Source: Massilia agilis (GTDB lineage: Bacteria > Pseudomonadota > Gammaproteobacteria > Burkholderiales > Burkholderiaceae_D). Taken from it: a DNA stretch of 64,000 bases. Every line of letters starts with the position of its first letter. Positions within the stretch are counted from its first letter, which is position 1. Shown here piece by piece: positions 34,870 to 43,808 of the stretch. The notes beneath the pieces were generated by a model that saw only the letters and a list, made by a program, of their open reading frames with translations, made no database searches and was not told the origin of the DNA. The stretch lies in assembly GCF_024756255.1 (NCBI RefSeq), contig NZ_JANUHB010000003.1, positions 248,001 to 312,000 of the forward strand. The letters are read 5' to 3'. Both the position numbers and the translations under genes were made by a program.

Positions 34870-35331
34870 TTACTGCTTGGCCTGGCCAGCGGCGGCTTCA
34901 GCCATGGCTTGCTGGCGCTGCTGGTAGAAGGCTTCGAAGTTGATCTCGGCCAGGTGCACCGGCGGGAAGCCGGCACGGGTGATCACGTCCGCGATGTTGC
35001 TGCGCAGGTAGGGGTACACGATGTTCGGGCAGCCGATGCCCAGCAGCGGGTCCATCTGGTCAGCCGGGATGTTGCGGGCTTCGAAGATGCCAGCCTGCTT
35101 GCCTTCGACCAGGAACGCGACCTTGTCCTTGACCTTGGCGGTCACGGTGATGGTGACGGTGCTTTCGTAGATGCCATCGGCGATGCTCTCGGCGCCCACG
35201 TCCAGCGAGACCTCGATCGACGGGGCTTCCTGCTCGAGGAAGATCGACGGCGAGTTCGGTTGTTCCAGCGACATGTCCTTCAGGTACACGCGCTGGATTT
35301 GAAATACGGGTTGCAGGTTTTCGTCAGCCAT
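34870..35331 (-). CDS. secB: Protein-export chaperone SecB
   Basis: 153 residues with the SecB core ([19 protein letters not shown], then [20 protein letters not shown], with [15 protein letters not shown] after it). It keeps pre-secretory proteins unfolded and hands them to SecA. The C-terminal tail is Ala/Gln-rich and lacks an obvious zinc-binding contact. 122 bases after grxC. Confidence 0.97.
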   Translation of the reverse strand: MADENLQPVFQIQRVYLKDMSLEQPNSPSIFLEQEAPSIEVSLDVGAESIADGIYESTVTITVTAKVKDKVAFLVEGKQAGIFEARNIPADQMDPLLGIGCPNIVYPYLRSNIADVITRAGFPPVHLAEINFEAFYQQRQQAMAEAAAGQAKQ

Positions 35332-35453
35332 GGAACGCTTTCGTTAAATGTGTGGGGAACGGCAAGCCGCCGTTCCGGGTGTGCTTAAAGTAAACGCGAC
35401 GGCAATTGTAGCAAAATCAATTTGCAAACAATAGCTTTGGCGCCGCGGCGCAA

Positions 35454-35717
35454 TCAGCCGCCATTTAACAGCGGATCCAGACGCCCGGCCTGATCGAGCG
35501 CATACAAGTCGTCGAATCCGCCGACGTGGGTTTCGCCCACGTAAATCTGGGGTACGGTGCGGCGCCCGGTCTTTTGCATCATGATCTGGCGCTGCTCCGG
35601 GTCGAGGTCGACGCGGATCTTTTCAATGTCGGTCACACCCTTCGCTTCGAGCAGGCGCTCGGCGCGCACGCAGTACGGGCAGCTGGCGGTGTGGTAGAGA
35701 ACAACGTGGGCGGTCAT
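35454..35717 (-). CDS. grxC: Glutaredoxin 3
   Basis: 87 residues. Active-site CPYC near residues 12-15, then the glutathione-binding TVPQIYV and GGFDDLYALD motifs. It reduces disulphides using glutathione. I chose the ATG at 35717, preceded by AAGGAG; upstream codons in frame are not needed. It follows the rhodanese gene by 21 bases. Confidence 0.96.
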   Translation of the reverse strand: MTAHVVLYHTASCPYCVRAERLLEAKGVTDIEKIRVDLDPEQRQIMMQKTGRRTVPQIYVGETHVGGFDDLYALDQAGRLDPLLNGG

Positions 35718-35738
35718 ACAGACTCCTTCCAATCCTGA

Positions 35739-36140
35739 TTATTTGGTCACGGGCAAGCCGGCAGCCTGCCAGGCGGACACGCCGCCGTCCAGGCTCCAGA
35801 CGTCCTCGAAGCCGGCAGCGGCCAGTTGGCGCACTGCCTTGTCCGAGCGGGCGCCAGCCTGGCACACGACCACGATGGTGCGGTTTTTCGACTTGTCCAA
35901 TTCGCCGATGCGGTTTGCCAAGTCTGCCAGCGGAATGTTTTTGGCGTCGCGCAGATGGCCGCCGGAAAACTCGTCGGCATTGCGCACGTCCAGCACGACG
36001 GTCTTGCCGCGGTTGATCAGCTGGGTCACCTGGAGCGGGGTCGCACGCCGCCCGGCCGGACGCAGCGCCGGCCACAGCAGGGCAATGCCAGAAGCCACGG
36101 CGATCGCGACGACGAAAATATGGTCGAGGATAAATTTCAC
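35739..36140 (-). CDS. Membrane-anchored rhodanese-like protein
   Basis: 133 residues. One N-terminal membrane segment (about 6-24) and a rhodanese domain with catalytic Cys in VVVCQAGARSDKA (near residue 92). The loop CQAGAR is compatible with sulphur transfer. Relatives upstream of grxC and secB are common in betaproteobacteria (YibN-like). It probably heads the rhodanese-grxC-secB-gpsA cluster. The gap to the divergent gpmA is 87 bases. Confidence 0.92.
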   Translation of the reverse strand: MKFILDHIFVVAIAVASGIALLWPALRPAGRRATPLQVTQLINRGKTVVLDVRNADEFSGGHLRDAKNIPLADLANRIGELDKSKNRTIVVVCQAGARSDKAVRQLAAAGFEDVWSLDGGVSAWQAAGLPVTK

Positions 36141-36227
36141 GTAAGGTCCCGGTTGAAGTGAATCCGAGCATTATAAAATAGAAGCAGGACCGGATATTTC
36201 ACGCATCATTTTTTCCAAGAAGAGCTT

Positions 36228-36974
36228 ATGTACAAAATCGTATTCATGCGCCATGGCGAATCGACCTGGAACCTGGACAACCGCTTCACCGGCTGGACCG
36301 ACGTCGACCTGACGGAGAAGGGCGTGCTTGAGGCCCGCACCGCCGGCAAGGTGCTGCGCGAGGCCGGCTTCACCTTCGACCTGGCTTACACCTCGGTGCT
36401 CAAGCGCGCGATCCGCACCCTGTGGCTGACCATGGACGAGATGGACCTGATGTGGCTGCCCGTGAAGAACGACTGGCGCCTGAACGAGCGCCACTACGGC
36501 GCGCTGCAGGGCCTGGACAAGGCCGAGACCGCGGCCAAGTACGGCGACCAGCAGGTGCTGGTCTGGCGCCGCAGCTACGACACGCCGCCGCCGGCACTGG
36601 AGGCAAACGATCCGCGCACCTCGTTCAACGACCCGCGCTACGCCGGCCTGCCGAAATCGCGCATTCCGCTGACCGAGTGCCTGAAGGACACCGTGGCGCG
36701 CGTGCTGCCGTGCTGGAATGAAGAGATCGCCCCGGCGATCCGCGCCGGCAAGCAGATCCTGGTCTCGGCCCACGGCAATAGCCTGCGCGCGCTGATCAAG
36801 ATGCTCGACAACATCAGCGACGAGGACATCGTCGGCCTGAACATCCCCAACGGCCAGCCGCTCGTGTACGAGCTGGACGCGGACCTCAAGCCGATCCGCC
36901 ACTACTACCTGGGCGACCCGGAAGCGATCGCCAAGGCGCAGGCGGCGGTGGCCAACCAAGGGAAGGCCAAGTAA
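36228..36974 (+). CDS. gpmA: 2,3-bisphosphoglycerate-dependent phosphoglycerate mutase
   Basis: 248 residues. The RHGES motif near residue 9 carries the phospho-histidine, ERHYGALQG follows near 88, and [12 protein letters not shown] near 183 holds the second His. It interconverts 3- and 2-phosphoglycerate in glycolysis. The EnvC-like gene begins 2 bases after its stop. Confidence 0.97.
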   Translation: MYKIVFMRHGESTWNLDNRFTGWTDVDLTEKGVLEARTAGKVLREAGFTFDLAYTSVLKRAIRTLWLTMDEMDLMWLPVKNDWRLNERHYGALQGLDKAETAAKYGDQQVLVWRRSYDTPPPALEANDPRTSFNDPRYAGLPKSRIPLTECLKDTVARVLPCWNEEIAPAIRAGKQILVSAHGNSLRALIKMLDNISDEDIVGLNIPNGQPLVYELDADLKPIRHYYLGDPEAIAKAQAAVANQGKAK

Positions 36975-36976
36975 TC

Positions 36977-38380
36977 TTGCGTCCCTCGTTGAAGAAGTCC
37001 GGCAGCGCGCTGTTGTGCGCGTTGCTGGCGCTGGGGTGCGCCTCGCTGGCCGACGCGCGCACCACCGAGCGCGCAAAGCAGAAGGCCGAGGCCGAGGCGC
37101 GCCGCGCCGGCATCGCCCAGCAGCTGCAGGCGCTGAAGAAGGATATCAGCCGCACCGAAAGCGAGAAGGAGGACGCCGGCGACGCGCTGGCCGAATCCGA
37201 AGAGGCGATCTCCGACGCCAACCGCGCCCTGCATGACCTGGCGCAGGAGCAGGAAGAGACCAATGCCCGGCTGCAGTCGATCACCGACGAACAGGCGCGG
37301 CTGGCCAGGACCATCGAGACGCAGAAGCAGCAGCTGGCCACGCTGCTGCGCAAGCACTATGTCGCCGGCAACGAAGACCGCATCAAGCTGCTGCTCTCGG
37401 GCGACAACCCGAACCGCATCAACCGCGACCTGCAGATGATGGCCTACGTGTCGCAGGCGCAGGCCAAGCTGCTGGCGTCGCTGCGCGCGAACCTGGCGCA
37501 GGTCGAGGCCAACCGCGAGAAGGTCGAGAACGCCAAGGAAGATCTGGAAGACATCGCCCAGGAGCAGCGCGAGCAAAAAGCCAAGCTGGAGAAGGAAAAG
37601 GCGCACCGCGCCAACCTGCTGGCCTCGCTGTCGTCCAAGCTGGCCGGCCAGCGCAAGCAGGCCACCAAGCTGGAACGCGACGAGCAGCGCCTGTCGGGCC
37701 TGGTGGACCAGCTGTCGCGCATCATCCGCCAGCAGGAAGCGGCCGCTGCCGCCGAACGCAAGCGCCAGGAAGCGCTGGCAGCGGCGCGTGCCAAGGCCGA
37801 AGCCGAAGCGAAGGCGCTGGCCGCCGCGCGCGCCAAGGCCGAACGCGAACGCCTGGCGCAGCAGGGCAAGCCGGGCGCCAAGCCGGTGCCCGAGCCGGAG
37901 CCGCCCAAGGTGGTCGAACAGACGCCGCCGCCCAAGAGCGAGCCGCCGCCGCCGCGCGTGGTGCAGCCGGCCGCGCCCGAGGGCGCGTTTGCCAGCCTGA
38001 AGGGCAAGCTGCCGGCGCCGGTGGCCGGCAAGGTCGAGACCCGCTTTGGCGCCAAGCGCGCCGATGGCGGACCAGCCTGGCGCGGCATGTTCATCAAGGC
38101 GCCCGAAGGCAGCGAAGTGCGCACCGTTGCGGCGGGTCGTGTGATGTTCGCGAGCTGGATGCGAAGTTACGGGAACTTGATTATCATCGACCACGGCGGC
38201 CAGTACCTGTCGATCTACGCGAACAACCAGTCCCTGCTCAAGCACGTGGGCGACATGGTCAAGCCGGGCGAGCCGATCGCCACCGCCGGCAACACCGGGG
38301 GCAACGAGGAGTCGGGCCTGTATTTCGAGCTGCGCCACCTCGGTTCGCCGTTCGATCCGGCCGGCTGGGTGCGGTTCTAA
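36977..38380 (+). CDS. EnvC-like murein hydrolase activator
   Basis: 467 residues. A signal peptide (about 1-27) is followed by long coiled coil (about 28-255, KQKAEAEARRAGIAQQ onward), a Pro-rich linker and a C-terminal M23/LytM domain (about 345-467). The zinc ligands are missing: WRGMFIKAP replaces the HxxxD segment and LYFELRH lacks the first His of HxH. It is therefore probably not a peptidase but an activator of amidases in septum splitting, like E. coli EnvC. I use a TTG start at 36977, after GGGAAGG. Confidence 0.9.
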   Translation: MRPSLKKSGSALLCALLALGCASLADARTTERAKQKAEAEARRAGIAQQLQALKKDISRTESEKEDAGDALAESEEAISDANRALHDLAQEQEETNARLQSITDEQARLARTIETQKQQLATLLRKHYVAGNEDRIKLLLSGDNPNRINRDLQMMAYVSQAQAKLLASLRANLAQVEANREKVENAKEDLEDIAQEQREQKAKLEKEKAHRANLLASLSSKLAGQRKQATKLERDEQRLSGLVDQLSRIIRQQEAAAAAERKRQEALAAARAKAEAEAKALAAARAKAERERLAQQGKPGAKPVPEPEPPKVVEQTPPPKSEPPPPRVVQPAAPEGAFASLKGKLPAPVAGKVETRFGAKRADGGPAWRGMFIKAPEGSEVRTVAAGRVMFASWMRSYGNLIIIDHGGQYLSIYANNQSLLKHVGDMVKPGEPIATAGNTGGNEESGLYFELRHLGSPFDPAGWVRF

Positions 38381-38401
38381 CGAACACATAGGGTAGGCAG
38401 C

Positions 38402-39886
38402 ATGGGTAACAAGTTGAAGAACATCGGCCTGATCGGCTTTGGCATGGTGGCCGGCGTGGCCGCCTCGTTCCAGTTTTCGGCGTTCGCGCAAAAGGACCTG
38501 GGCGCGCCGCTGCCGCTGGACGAGCTGCGCCAGCTGGCCGACGTGTACGGCCTGATCAAGACCGACTATGTGGAGCCGGTGGACGACAAGAAGCTGCTGT
38601 CGGACGCCATCTCGGGCATGGTCGCCTCGCTCGACCCGCACTCGATCTACCTGGACCAGAAGGCCTTCCGCGAAATGCGCGAGACCATGGCCGGCAAGTT
38701 CGTCGGCCTGGGCATCGAGGTGGCCATGGAAGACGGCTACGTCAAGGTGGTTTCGCCGATCGAGGATTCGCCCGCCTACCGCGCCGGCATCAAGCCCGGC
38801 GACCTGATCACGCGCATCGACAACACCCCGGTCAAGGGCCTGTCGCTGGACGAAGCCGTGAGCAAGATGCGCGGCGCGCCGCACTCCAAGGTCACGGTCA
38901 CCATCGCCCGCCGCGGCGAAGACAAGCCGTGGGTGGTGCCCATCACGCGCGAAGAAGTGCGCGTGGCCAGCGTCAAGGCCAAGCTGGTCGAGCCCGGCTA
39001 CGCCTGGGTGCGCATCAGCCAGTTCCAGGAAGAGACCGTGGACGAGCTGGTCAAGAAAACCAGCGCACTGTACGCGCAGAACCCGAACATCAAGGGCCTG
39101 GTGCTGGACCTGCGCAACGACCCGGGCGGGCTGCTGCCCAGCGCCATCGGCGTGTCGGCCGCCTTCCTGCCCAAGGCCACCGACCAGGTGATCGTGTCCA
39201 CCAAGGGCCAGCTGGCCGATTCCAACCAGGCCTTCTACGGCCGGCGCGACTTTTATGCCGAGCGTGGCGGCGACCCGCTGGCCAAGCTGCCGGCGGCGCT
39301 CAAGTCGGTGCCGATGGTGGTGCTGGTCAACACCGGCTCGGCTTCGGCGTCCGAGATCGTGGCCGGCGCGCTGCAGGACTACAAGCGCGCCATCGTCATG
39401 GGCAGCCAGACCTTCGGCAAGGGCTCGGTGCAGACGCTGCGCCAGCTCTCGCCCGACACCGCCGTCAAGCTGACCACCGCGCGCTACTACACGCCGAACG
39501 GCCGCTCGATCCAGGCCACCGGCATCGTGCCTGACATGGCGGTGGATGAAACGCCGGAAGGCGACGGCCTGAACGCGCTGCGCGTGCGCGAGGCGGACCT
39601 GGACCACCACCTGTCCAACGAAACCGACGGCAAGCTGCCGCTGGTCAAGACCAAGCACCGCGACGAGCTCGAAGAAGAGCAGCAGGCGGTGGCGCTGCTG
39701 AAGAACCACAAGCCGCTCGAGTACGGCGGCAAGGACGACTTCCAGCTGGCGCAGGCGATCAACCACTTCAAGGGACTGCCGGTCAAGCTGGCCAGGGCCG
39801 AGGACGGGCTGGATGCAGCGGCGCCCAAGGAAGTGCCGGGCACCGAGAAGAAGCCGGTGGAATTGAAGGGCGCGCCGAAGAAATAA
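38402..39886 (+). CDS. C-terminal processing protease (S41)
   Basis: 494 residues. Signal or anchor at about 8-28, a PDZ domain (about 95-170, with GIEVAMEDGYVKVVSPIEDS-type residues), and the S41 domain with the catalytic Ser in GSASASE and Lys in FGKGSVQ. The tail is charged and Pro-rich. It degrades or trims periplasmic proteins from their C-termini. The EnvC-like-then-Ctp order next to gpmA is well conserved in proteobacteria. Confidence 0.94.
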   Translation: MGNKLKNIGLIGFGMVAGVAASFQFSAFAQKDLGAPLPLDELRQLADVYGLIKTDYVEPVDDKKLLSDAISGMVASLDPHSIYLDQKAFREMRETMAGKFVGLGIEVAMEDGYVKVVSPIEDSPAYRAGIKPGDLITRIDNTPVKGLSLDEAVSKMRGAPHSKVTVTIARRGEDKPWVVPITREEVRVASVKAKLVEPGYAWVRISQFQEETVDELVKKTSALYAQNPNIKGLVLDLRNDPGGLLPSAIGVSAAFLPKATDQVIVSTKGQLADSNQAFYGRRDFYAERGGDPLAKLPAALKSVPMVVLVNTGSASASEIVAGALQDYKRAIVMGSQTFGKGSVQTLRQLSPDTAVKLTTARYYTPNGRSIQATGIVPDMAVDETPEGDGLNALRVREADLDHHLSNETDGKLPLVKTKHRDELEEEQQAVALLKNHKPLEYGGKDDFQLAQAINHFKGLPVKLARAEDGLDAAAPKEVPGTEKKPVELKGAPKK

Positions 39887-39907
39887 TATCGGATGGGCCG
39901 ACACTGC

Positions 39908-39985
39908 GTAGGGTGGGCACTCGTGCCCACGCGGTGATGGACGCGCCGCGTGACCAAGCGCGTGGGCTCGAGAGCCCACCCTACG
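39908..39985. repeat. Inverted pair of family A palindromes
   Basis: Plus copy at 39908-39934 (GTAGGGTGGGCACTCGTGCC onward) and minus copy at 39958-39985 (ending CCCACCCTACG), 23 bases apart, between the protease gene and moeB. Confidence 0.85.
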
Positions 39986-40003
39986 AAACTCATTGAACCA
40001 CGC

Positions 40004-40756
40004 ATGAACGACAACCAGCTGCTCCGCTACTCCCGCCACATCCTGCTGGACGAGATCGGCATCGAAGGCCAGCAGAAGCTGCTGGACGCGCACGCGCTGG
40101 TGATCGGCGCCGGCGGCCTGGGTTCGCCCGCGGCGCTGTACCTGGCCTCCGGCGGCATCGGCCGCATCACGCTGGTGGACGACGACGAGGTGGACCTGAC
40201 CAACCTGCAGCGCCAGATCATGCACACGAGCGCGCGCGTCGGCCAGCCCAAGGCCGAGTCCGGCCGCGAAGCTTTGATGGCGATCAATCCCGAGGTCCAG
40301 GTGCGCGCGCTGCGCGAGCGCGTCGCCGGCGAGCGGCTGGCGGCGCTGGTGCGCGAGGCCACCGTCGTGCTCGATTGCAGCGACAACTTCGCCACCCGCC
40401 ACGCGGTCAACCGTGCCTGCTTTGCGGCCGGGGTGCCGCTGGTGGCCGGGGCCGTGATCCGCTTCGACGGCCAGGTCTCGGTGTACGATCCGCGTTCGGA
40501 GGAAAGCCCGTGCTACGCCTGCCTGTTCCCGGAGGACGGTAAGTTCGAGGATGCGGCCTGCAGCACGATGGGCGTGTTCGCGCCGCTGGTGGGCGTGATC
40601 GGCGCCATGCAGGCGGCCGAGGCCATGAAACTGGTGGTGGGCACCGGGCAGTCGCTGGCCGGTCGTCTGCTGCTGCTGGATGGCCGGGCGATGGAGTGGA
40701 CCAGCATCGGCATCGCGCGCAATGCGTCCTGCCAGGCGTGCGCAAACCGCGTGTAG
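40004..40756 (+). CDS. moeB: Molybdopterin-synthase adenylyltransferase (ThiF/HesA family)
   Basis: 250 residues. Nucleotide motif GAGGLGSPA near residue 38, DDDEVDLTNLQRQ near 65, and two zinc-binding pairs, CYAC near 170 and CQAC near the C-terminus. It activates the C-terminus of MoaD (or ThiS) as an adenylate. It has no rhodanese domain. I chose the ATG at 40004; the frame upstream runs into a repeat. No other molybdenum genes are nearby, so a ThiF role remains possible. Confidence 0.88.
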   Translation: MNDNQLLRYSRHILLDEIGIEGQQKLLDAHALVIGAGGLGSPAALYLASGGIGRITLVDDDEVDLTNLQRQIMHTSARVGQPKAESGREALMAINPEVQVRALRERVAGERLAALVREATVVLDCSDNFATRHAVNRACFAAGVPLVAGAVIRFDGQVSVYDPRSEESPCYACLFPEDGKFEDAACSTMGVFAPLVGVIGAMQAAEAMKLVVGTGQSLAGRLLLLDGRAMEWTSIGIARNASCQACANRV

Positions 40757-40785
40757 GCACACTGTCAATCAATGCAAGGCAGAGC

Positions 40786-40846
40786 GTGCTGCCGTACAAT
40801 GCCTCACCCGCCGCCGATGGCAGCACTGGCCCGTCGGTCTTATACT
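40786..40846 (+). promoter_or_regulatory. Dyad and candidate promoter for the gsp operon
   Basis: In the 127-base gap before gspG, an 8-bp dyad GTGCTGCC (40786-40793) and GGCAGCAC (40819-40826) surrounds 25 bases. A good -10 TATACT lies at 40841-40846, with no clear -35. The dyad may be a repressor or activator site, or part of a moeB terminator. Confidence 0.4.
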
Positions 40847-40883
40847 ACATCGGTTATTTCGACCTAAGTACCCCATAACATAT

Positions 40884-41339
40884 ATGCATATCGTATCCAA
40901 ACGTCCATTGCGCCAGCGCATGCAGCGCGGCTTCACCCTCGTCGAGATCATGGTTGTGGTGGTGATCATCGGCATCCTTGGCGCGCTGGTCGTGCCCAAG
41001 CTGCTGGGCCGTACCGGCGAGTCGCGCCAGACCGCGGCGCGCGTAGACATCGCCACGCTGATGCAGGCGCTCAAGCTGTACAAGCTGGACAACCAGCGCT
41101 ACCCGACCACCGAGCAGGGCCTGGTCGCACTGGTGCAAAAGCCGACCAGCGGCCCGGCCGCCACCGGCTGGAAGGAAGGCGGCTACCTCGAGAAGCTGCC
41201 CAAGGACCCGTGGGGCAACTCCTACCAGTACCTGTCGCCCGGCATCCACGGTGAAGTGGACGTGTTCTCGTTCGGCGCCGACGGGCAGCCGGGCGGCACC
41301 GGCGAAGACGCCGACATTGGCTCCTGGGACAACAAGTAA
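40884..41339 (+). CDS. gspG: Type II secretion major pseudopilin GspG
   Basis: 151 residues. Basic leader cut before FTLVEIMVVVVIIGILGALV, then the globular domain with DNQRYPTTEQGL and the calcium-binding C-terminal loop (GADGQPGGTGEDADIGSWD). It forms the T2SS pseudopilus after cleavage by a PilD/GspO peptidase encoded elsewhere. I kept the ATG at 40884 because it gives a normal leader, although the ribosome-binding site is weak. First gene of the gsp operon. Confidence 0.96.
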   Translation: MHIVSKRPLRQRMQRGFTLVEIMVVVVIIGILGALVVPKLLGRTGESRQTAARVDIATLMQALKLYKLDNQRYPTTEQGLVALVQKPTSGPAATGWKEGGYLEKLPKDPWGNSYQYLSPGIHGEVDVFSFGADGQPGGTGEDADIGSWDNK

Positions 41340-41347
41340 GGAGCCCA

Positions 41348-41830
41348 ATGCCGGCAACCAAGGCGCAGCGCAAGGTCTCCGGCTTCACCCTGGTGGAGCT
41401 GCTGGTCGTGATGGTCATCATTGGCATCACGCTGGGGCTCGCTACGCTGAATGCGATTCCGAGCCCGCGCCAGGACTTGCAGAAGGAAGCGCAGCGCATC
41501 GCGCTGCTGCTGCAGCTGGCGCGTGACGAAGCGATCGTGCGCAACCGGCTGGTGTCGTTCGAGGCGGACGGCAACCAGTATCACTTCCTGGTCCGCAACG
41601 AAAACGGCTGGTCGCTCATCACCAACGACGACCTGCTGCGCGAGCGCAGCTTTGCGCACGGTCCGGTGCAGCTGATGCTCGACCCGCCCGCCGCCGGCAG
41701 CACCGACCGGCTGCGCATCACCTTCGGCCGCGAGCCGGTCGACAAACCCTTCGTGCTGACCCTTGCCAGCGGCGACAACCGCGTGGCGATCCGCGCCGAT
41801 GGCGTGGGCCATTTCACGGTCGAACAATGA
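41348..41830 (+). CDS. gspH: Type II secretion minor pseudopilin GspH
   Basis: 160 residues. Type IV prepilin leader (SGFTLVELLVVMVIIGIT) and a GspH C-terminal domain with RIALLLQLARDEAIVRNR. It sits at or near the tip of the pseudopilus. Its stop overlaps the gspI start by 4 bases. Confidence 0.92.
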   Translation: MPATKAQRKVSGFTLVELLVVMVIIGITLGLATLNAIPSPRQDLQKEAQRIALLLQLARDEAIVRNRLVSFEADGNQYHFLVRNENGWSLITNDDLLRERSFAHGPVQLMLDPPAAGSTDRLRITFGREPVDKPFVLTLASGDNRVAIRADGVGHFTVEQ

Positions 41831-42210
41831 ACGCGCGCCTGCACGCACGCCCACGCGGTTTTACCCTGCTCGAAGTGCTGGTGGCGCTGGTCATCGTCGG
41901 CACCGCGCTGGGCGCCGGCCTGCGCGCGGTGGGCAGCCTGACGCAGAACAGCACCGGCTTGCGCACCGCGATGATGGCGACCTGGTCGGCCGAAAACCGG
42001 CTGGTGCAGATCCGCCTCGGGCGCGAGTTCCCCGAAGTGGGCAAGCGCAGCTTCGACTGCCCGCAAGGCGACCTGAAGCTGGTGTGCCAGGAGGACGTGT
42101 TCACCAGCCCGAACCCGCTGCTGCGGCGGGTCGAGGTGTCGGTGTTCGACGCGGCCAACCCGAACCGGCGCATCCTGAAGCTGGTGCAACTGGTGCCGAG
42201 GCCGCGATGA
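41827..42210 (+). CDS. gspI: Type II secretion minor pseudopilin GspI
   Basis: 127 residues. Prepilin leader RGFTLLEVLVALVIV, followed by the typical ATWSAENRLVQIRLG segment of GspI. Starts the tip complex with GspJ and GspK. Overlaps neighbours on both sides by ATGA. Confidence 0.93.
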   Translation: MNARLHARPRGFTLLEVLVALVIVGTALGAGLRAVGSLTQNSTGLRTAMMATWSAENRLVQIRLGREFPEVGKRSFDCPQGDLKLVCQEDVFTSPNPLLRRVEVSVFDAANPNRRILKLVQLVPRPR

Positions 42211-42830
42211 AACAGCGCACGCATGGCTTCACGCTGGTCGAGCTGCTGGTGGCGATCGGCATCCTGGCGATGGTGGCGGTGCTGGGCTGGCGCGGCCTGG
42301 ACGGCATCGTGCGCGCGCGCGTGGCGCTGACGCAGCAGATGGAAACGACGCGCGGCATGCAGCTGGCGTTTGCCCAGATGCAGAGCGACTGCGAGCACGT
42401 GGCCGGGCAGGACATCATGGACAAGCGGCCCTACCTGTTGGCCGACAAGGACCGCCTGACGCTGGTGCGGCTGGTCTCCAACGAAAACGAGCCGACCCGG
42501 CTGCAAGTGGTGGCCTACCGCGTGGTGGACGGCACCCTGACCCGGCGCGAGTCGAACGGCACGCGCGACCTGGCCCAGCTGGACGCGATCTGGAAGACGA
42601 TGACTTCCGACGCCGACACCAGCCTGCAAGGCCAGGCGGTGGGCCTGCAGAAAGGCGTGACCGGCATGCAGGTGTTCACCTGGCAGAACAACCAATGGCG
42701 CACCGGGCCGCTGCTCACGCAGGCCGACGTCGGGCTGGCGTTGCCGCCGACCGGCGTGCAGGTGGCGCTGTCCACCCAGGGCGCGCAGGTGCCGATGACC
42801 AAATCCTTCCTGCTCGGAGGCGCGCTATGA
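42207..42830 (+). CDS. gspJ: Type II secretion minor pseudopilin GspJ
   Basis: 207 residues. Prepilin leader HGFTLVELLVAIGILAM, then GWRGLDGIVRARVALTQQME and the FAQMQSDCEHV segment typical of GspJ. The start at 42207 overlaps gspI; its own stop overlaps gspK. Confidence 0.94.
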   Translation: MKQRTHGFTLVELLVAIGILAMVAVLGWRGLDGIVRARVALTQQMETTRGMQLAFAQMQSDCEHVAGQDIMDKRPYLLADKDRLTLVRLVSNENEPTRLQVVAYRVVDGTLTRRESNGTRDLAQLDAIWKTMTSDADTSLQGQAVGLQKGVTGMQVFTWQNNQWRTGPLLTQADVGLALPPTGVQVALSTQGAQVPMTKSFLLGGAL

Positions 42831-43789
42831 AGATGAGGATGCGCGCGCGCGAGCGGGGCGTGGCCGTGATCACGGCGCTGCTGCTCACCACACTGGCCAT
42901 CTCGATCGTGGCCAGCCTGTTCTGGCAGCAGCAGGTGCAAGTGCGCTCGATGGAAAACCAGCGCCTGCAGCTGCAGACGCAGTGGATCGAACGCGGTGCG
43001 CTCGATTGGGCCATGCTGGTGCTGCGCCAGGATGCGATGGACAACCCGCTCTACACCTCGCTCGACCAGATCTGGGCAACGCCGCTGGCAGAGACCAGGC
43101 TCGACCAGTACATCGAGCGTGAACGGGTGCAGGGCGAGAACTTCAACGCGACCCTGTCCGGCAACGTGATTGACGCGACCTCGCGTTATAATTTGAGCAA
43201 TTTGGCGAAGGACGGCCAGGTGGATGACACGCAGGCCAAGGTGTTCAGCCGCCTGCTGGGCAACCTGCAGCTCAATCCGTCGCTGGCCATCCAGACGGCC
43301 AAATTTGTCGCGGCAGGCCAGACGCCGAAACCGCCGGACGGGCAGCCGGCCGCGCCTTCAACGCAGAGCAAGACCATGAAGCTGGTGCAGCTGGAGGACC
43401 TGCTGGCGATCCCCGGCTACACCCCGGCCATGATCGACAAGCTGCGGCCGTTCGCGATCGTGTTGCCAAGCCTGGATGTGACCAAGGTGAACGTGAACAC
43501 CGCACCGGCCGAGGTGCTGGCTGCGCTGGCGCCGAATTCGTCGGTCATGCAGGCCAATGCGCTGGTGTACCGGCGCAAGCAGGCGCCGTGGAAGGATGTC
43601 GGGCAGTTCCAGACCGAACTGGGAACTGACCAGGATTTGACCAATATCGCATCCGTGAAGAGCGACTGGTTCCTGGTGCAAAGCCACATCAAGCTCGACC
43701 GTGCTACTCTGAACGCCGAGGCGCTGGTGAGTCGCGTGGGGAACAGTATCCTGCGCAGTCCGGAAGTGAAATGGATTCGCCAAATCTAG
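42827..43789 (+). CDS. gspK: Type II secretion minor pseudopilin GspK
   Basis: 320 residues, the largest pseudopilin. Leader ERGVAVITALLLTTLA, lacking Glu5 as is usual for GspK, followed by an alpha-helical insert domain with VNVNTAPAEVLAALA (a helix-hairpin-helix-like segment). It caps the pseudopilus tip. It overlaps gspJ and is followed by gspL after 19 bases. Confidence 0.94.
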   Translation: MKMRMRARERGVAVITALLLTTLAISIVASLFWQQQVQVRSMENQRLQLQTQWIERGALDWAMLVLRQDAMDNPLYTSLDQIWATPLAETRLDQYIERERVQGENFNATLSGNVIDATSRYNLSNLAKDGQVDDTQAKVFSRLLGNLQLNPSLAIQTAKFVAAGQTPKPPDGQPAAPSTQSKTMKLVQLEDLLAIPGYTPAMIDKLRPFAIVLPSLDVTKVNVNTAPAEVLAALAPNSSVMQANALVYRRKQAPWKDVGQFQTELGTDQDLTNIASVKSDWFLVQSHIKLDRATLNAEALVSRVGNSILRSPEVKWIRQI

Positions 43790-43808
43790 AACAAGAAAGA
43801 GAGCCAGT

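Noticed and set aside
36977..38380. Active M23 endopeptidase
   Set aside because: The zinc-binding His and Asp residues of M23 enzymes are absent, so an EnvC-type activator role fits better.
36905..40768. 1287-codon antisense frame across envC-like, ctp and moeB genes
   Set aside because: It crosses three clearly recognised genes and has no motif; a GC-driven shadow.
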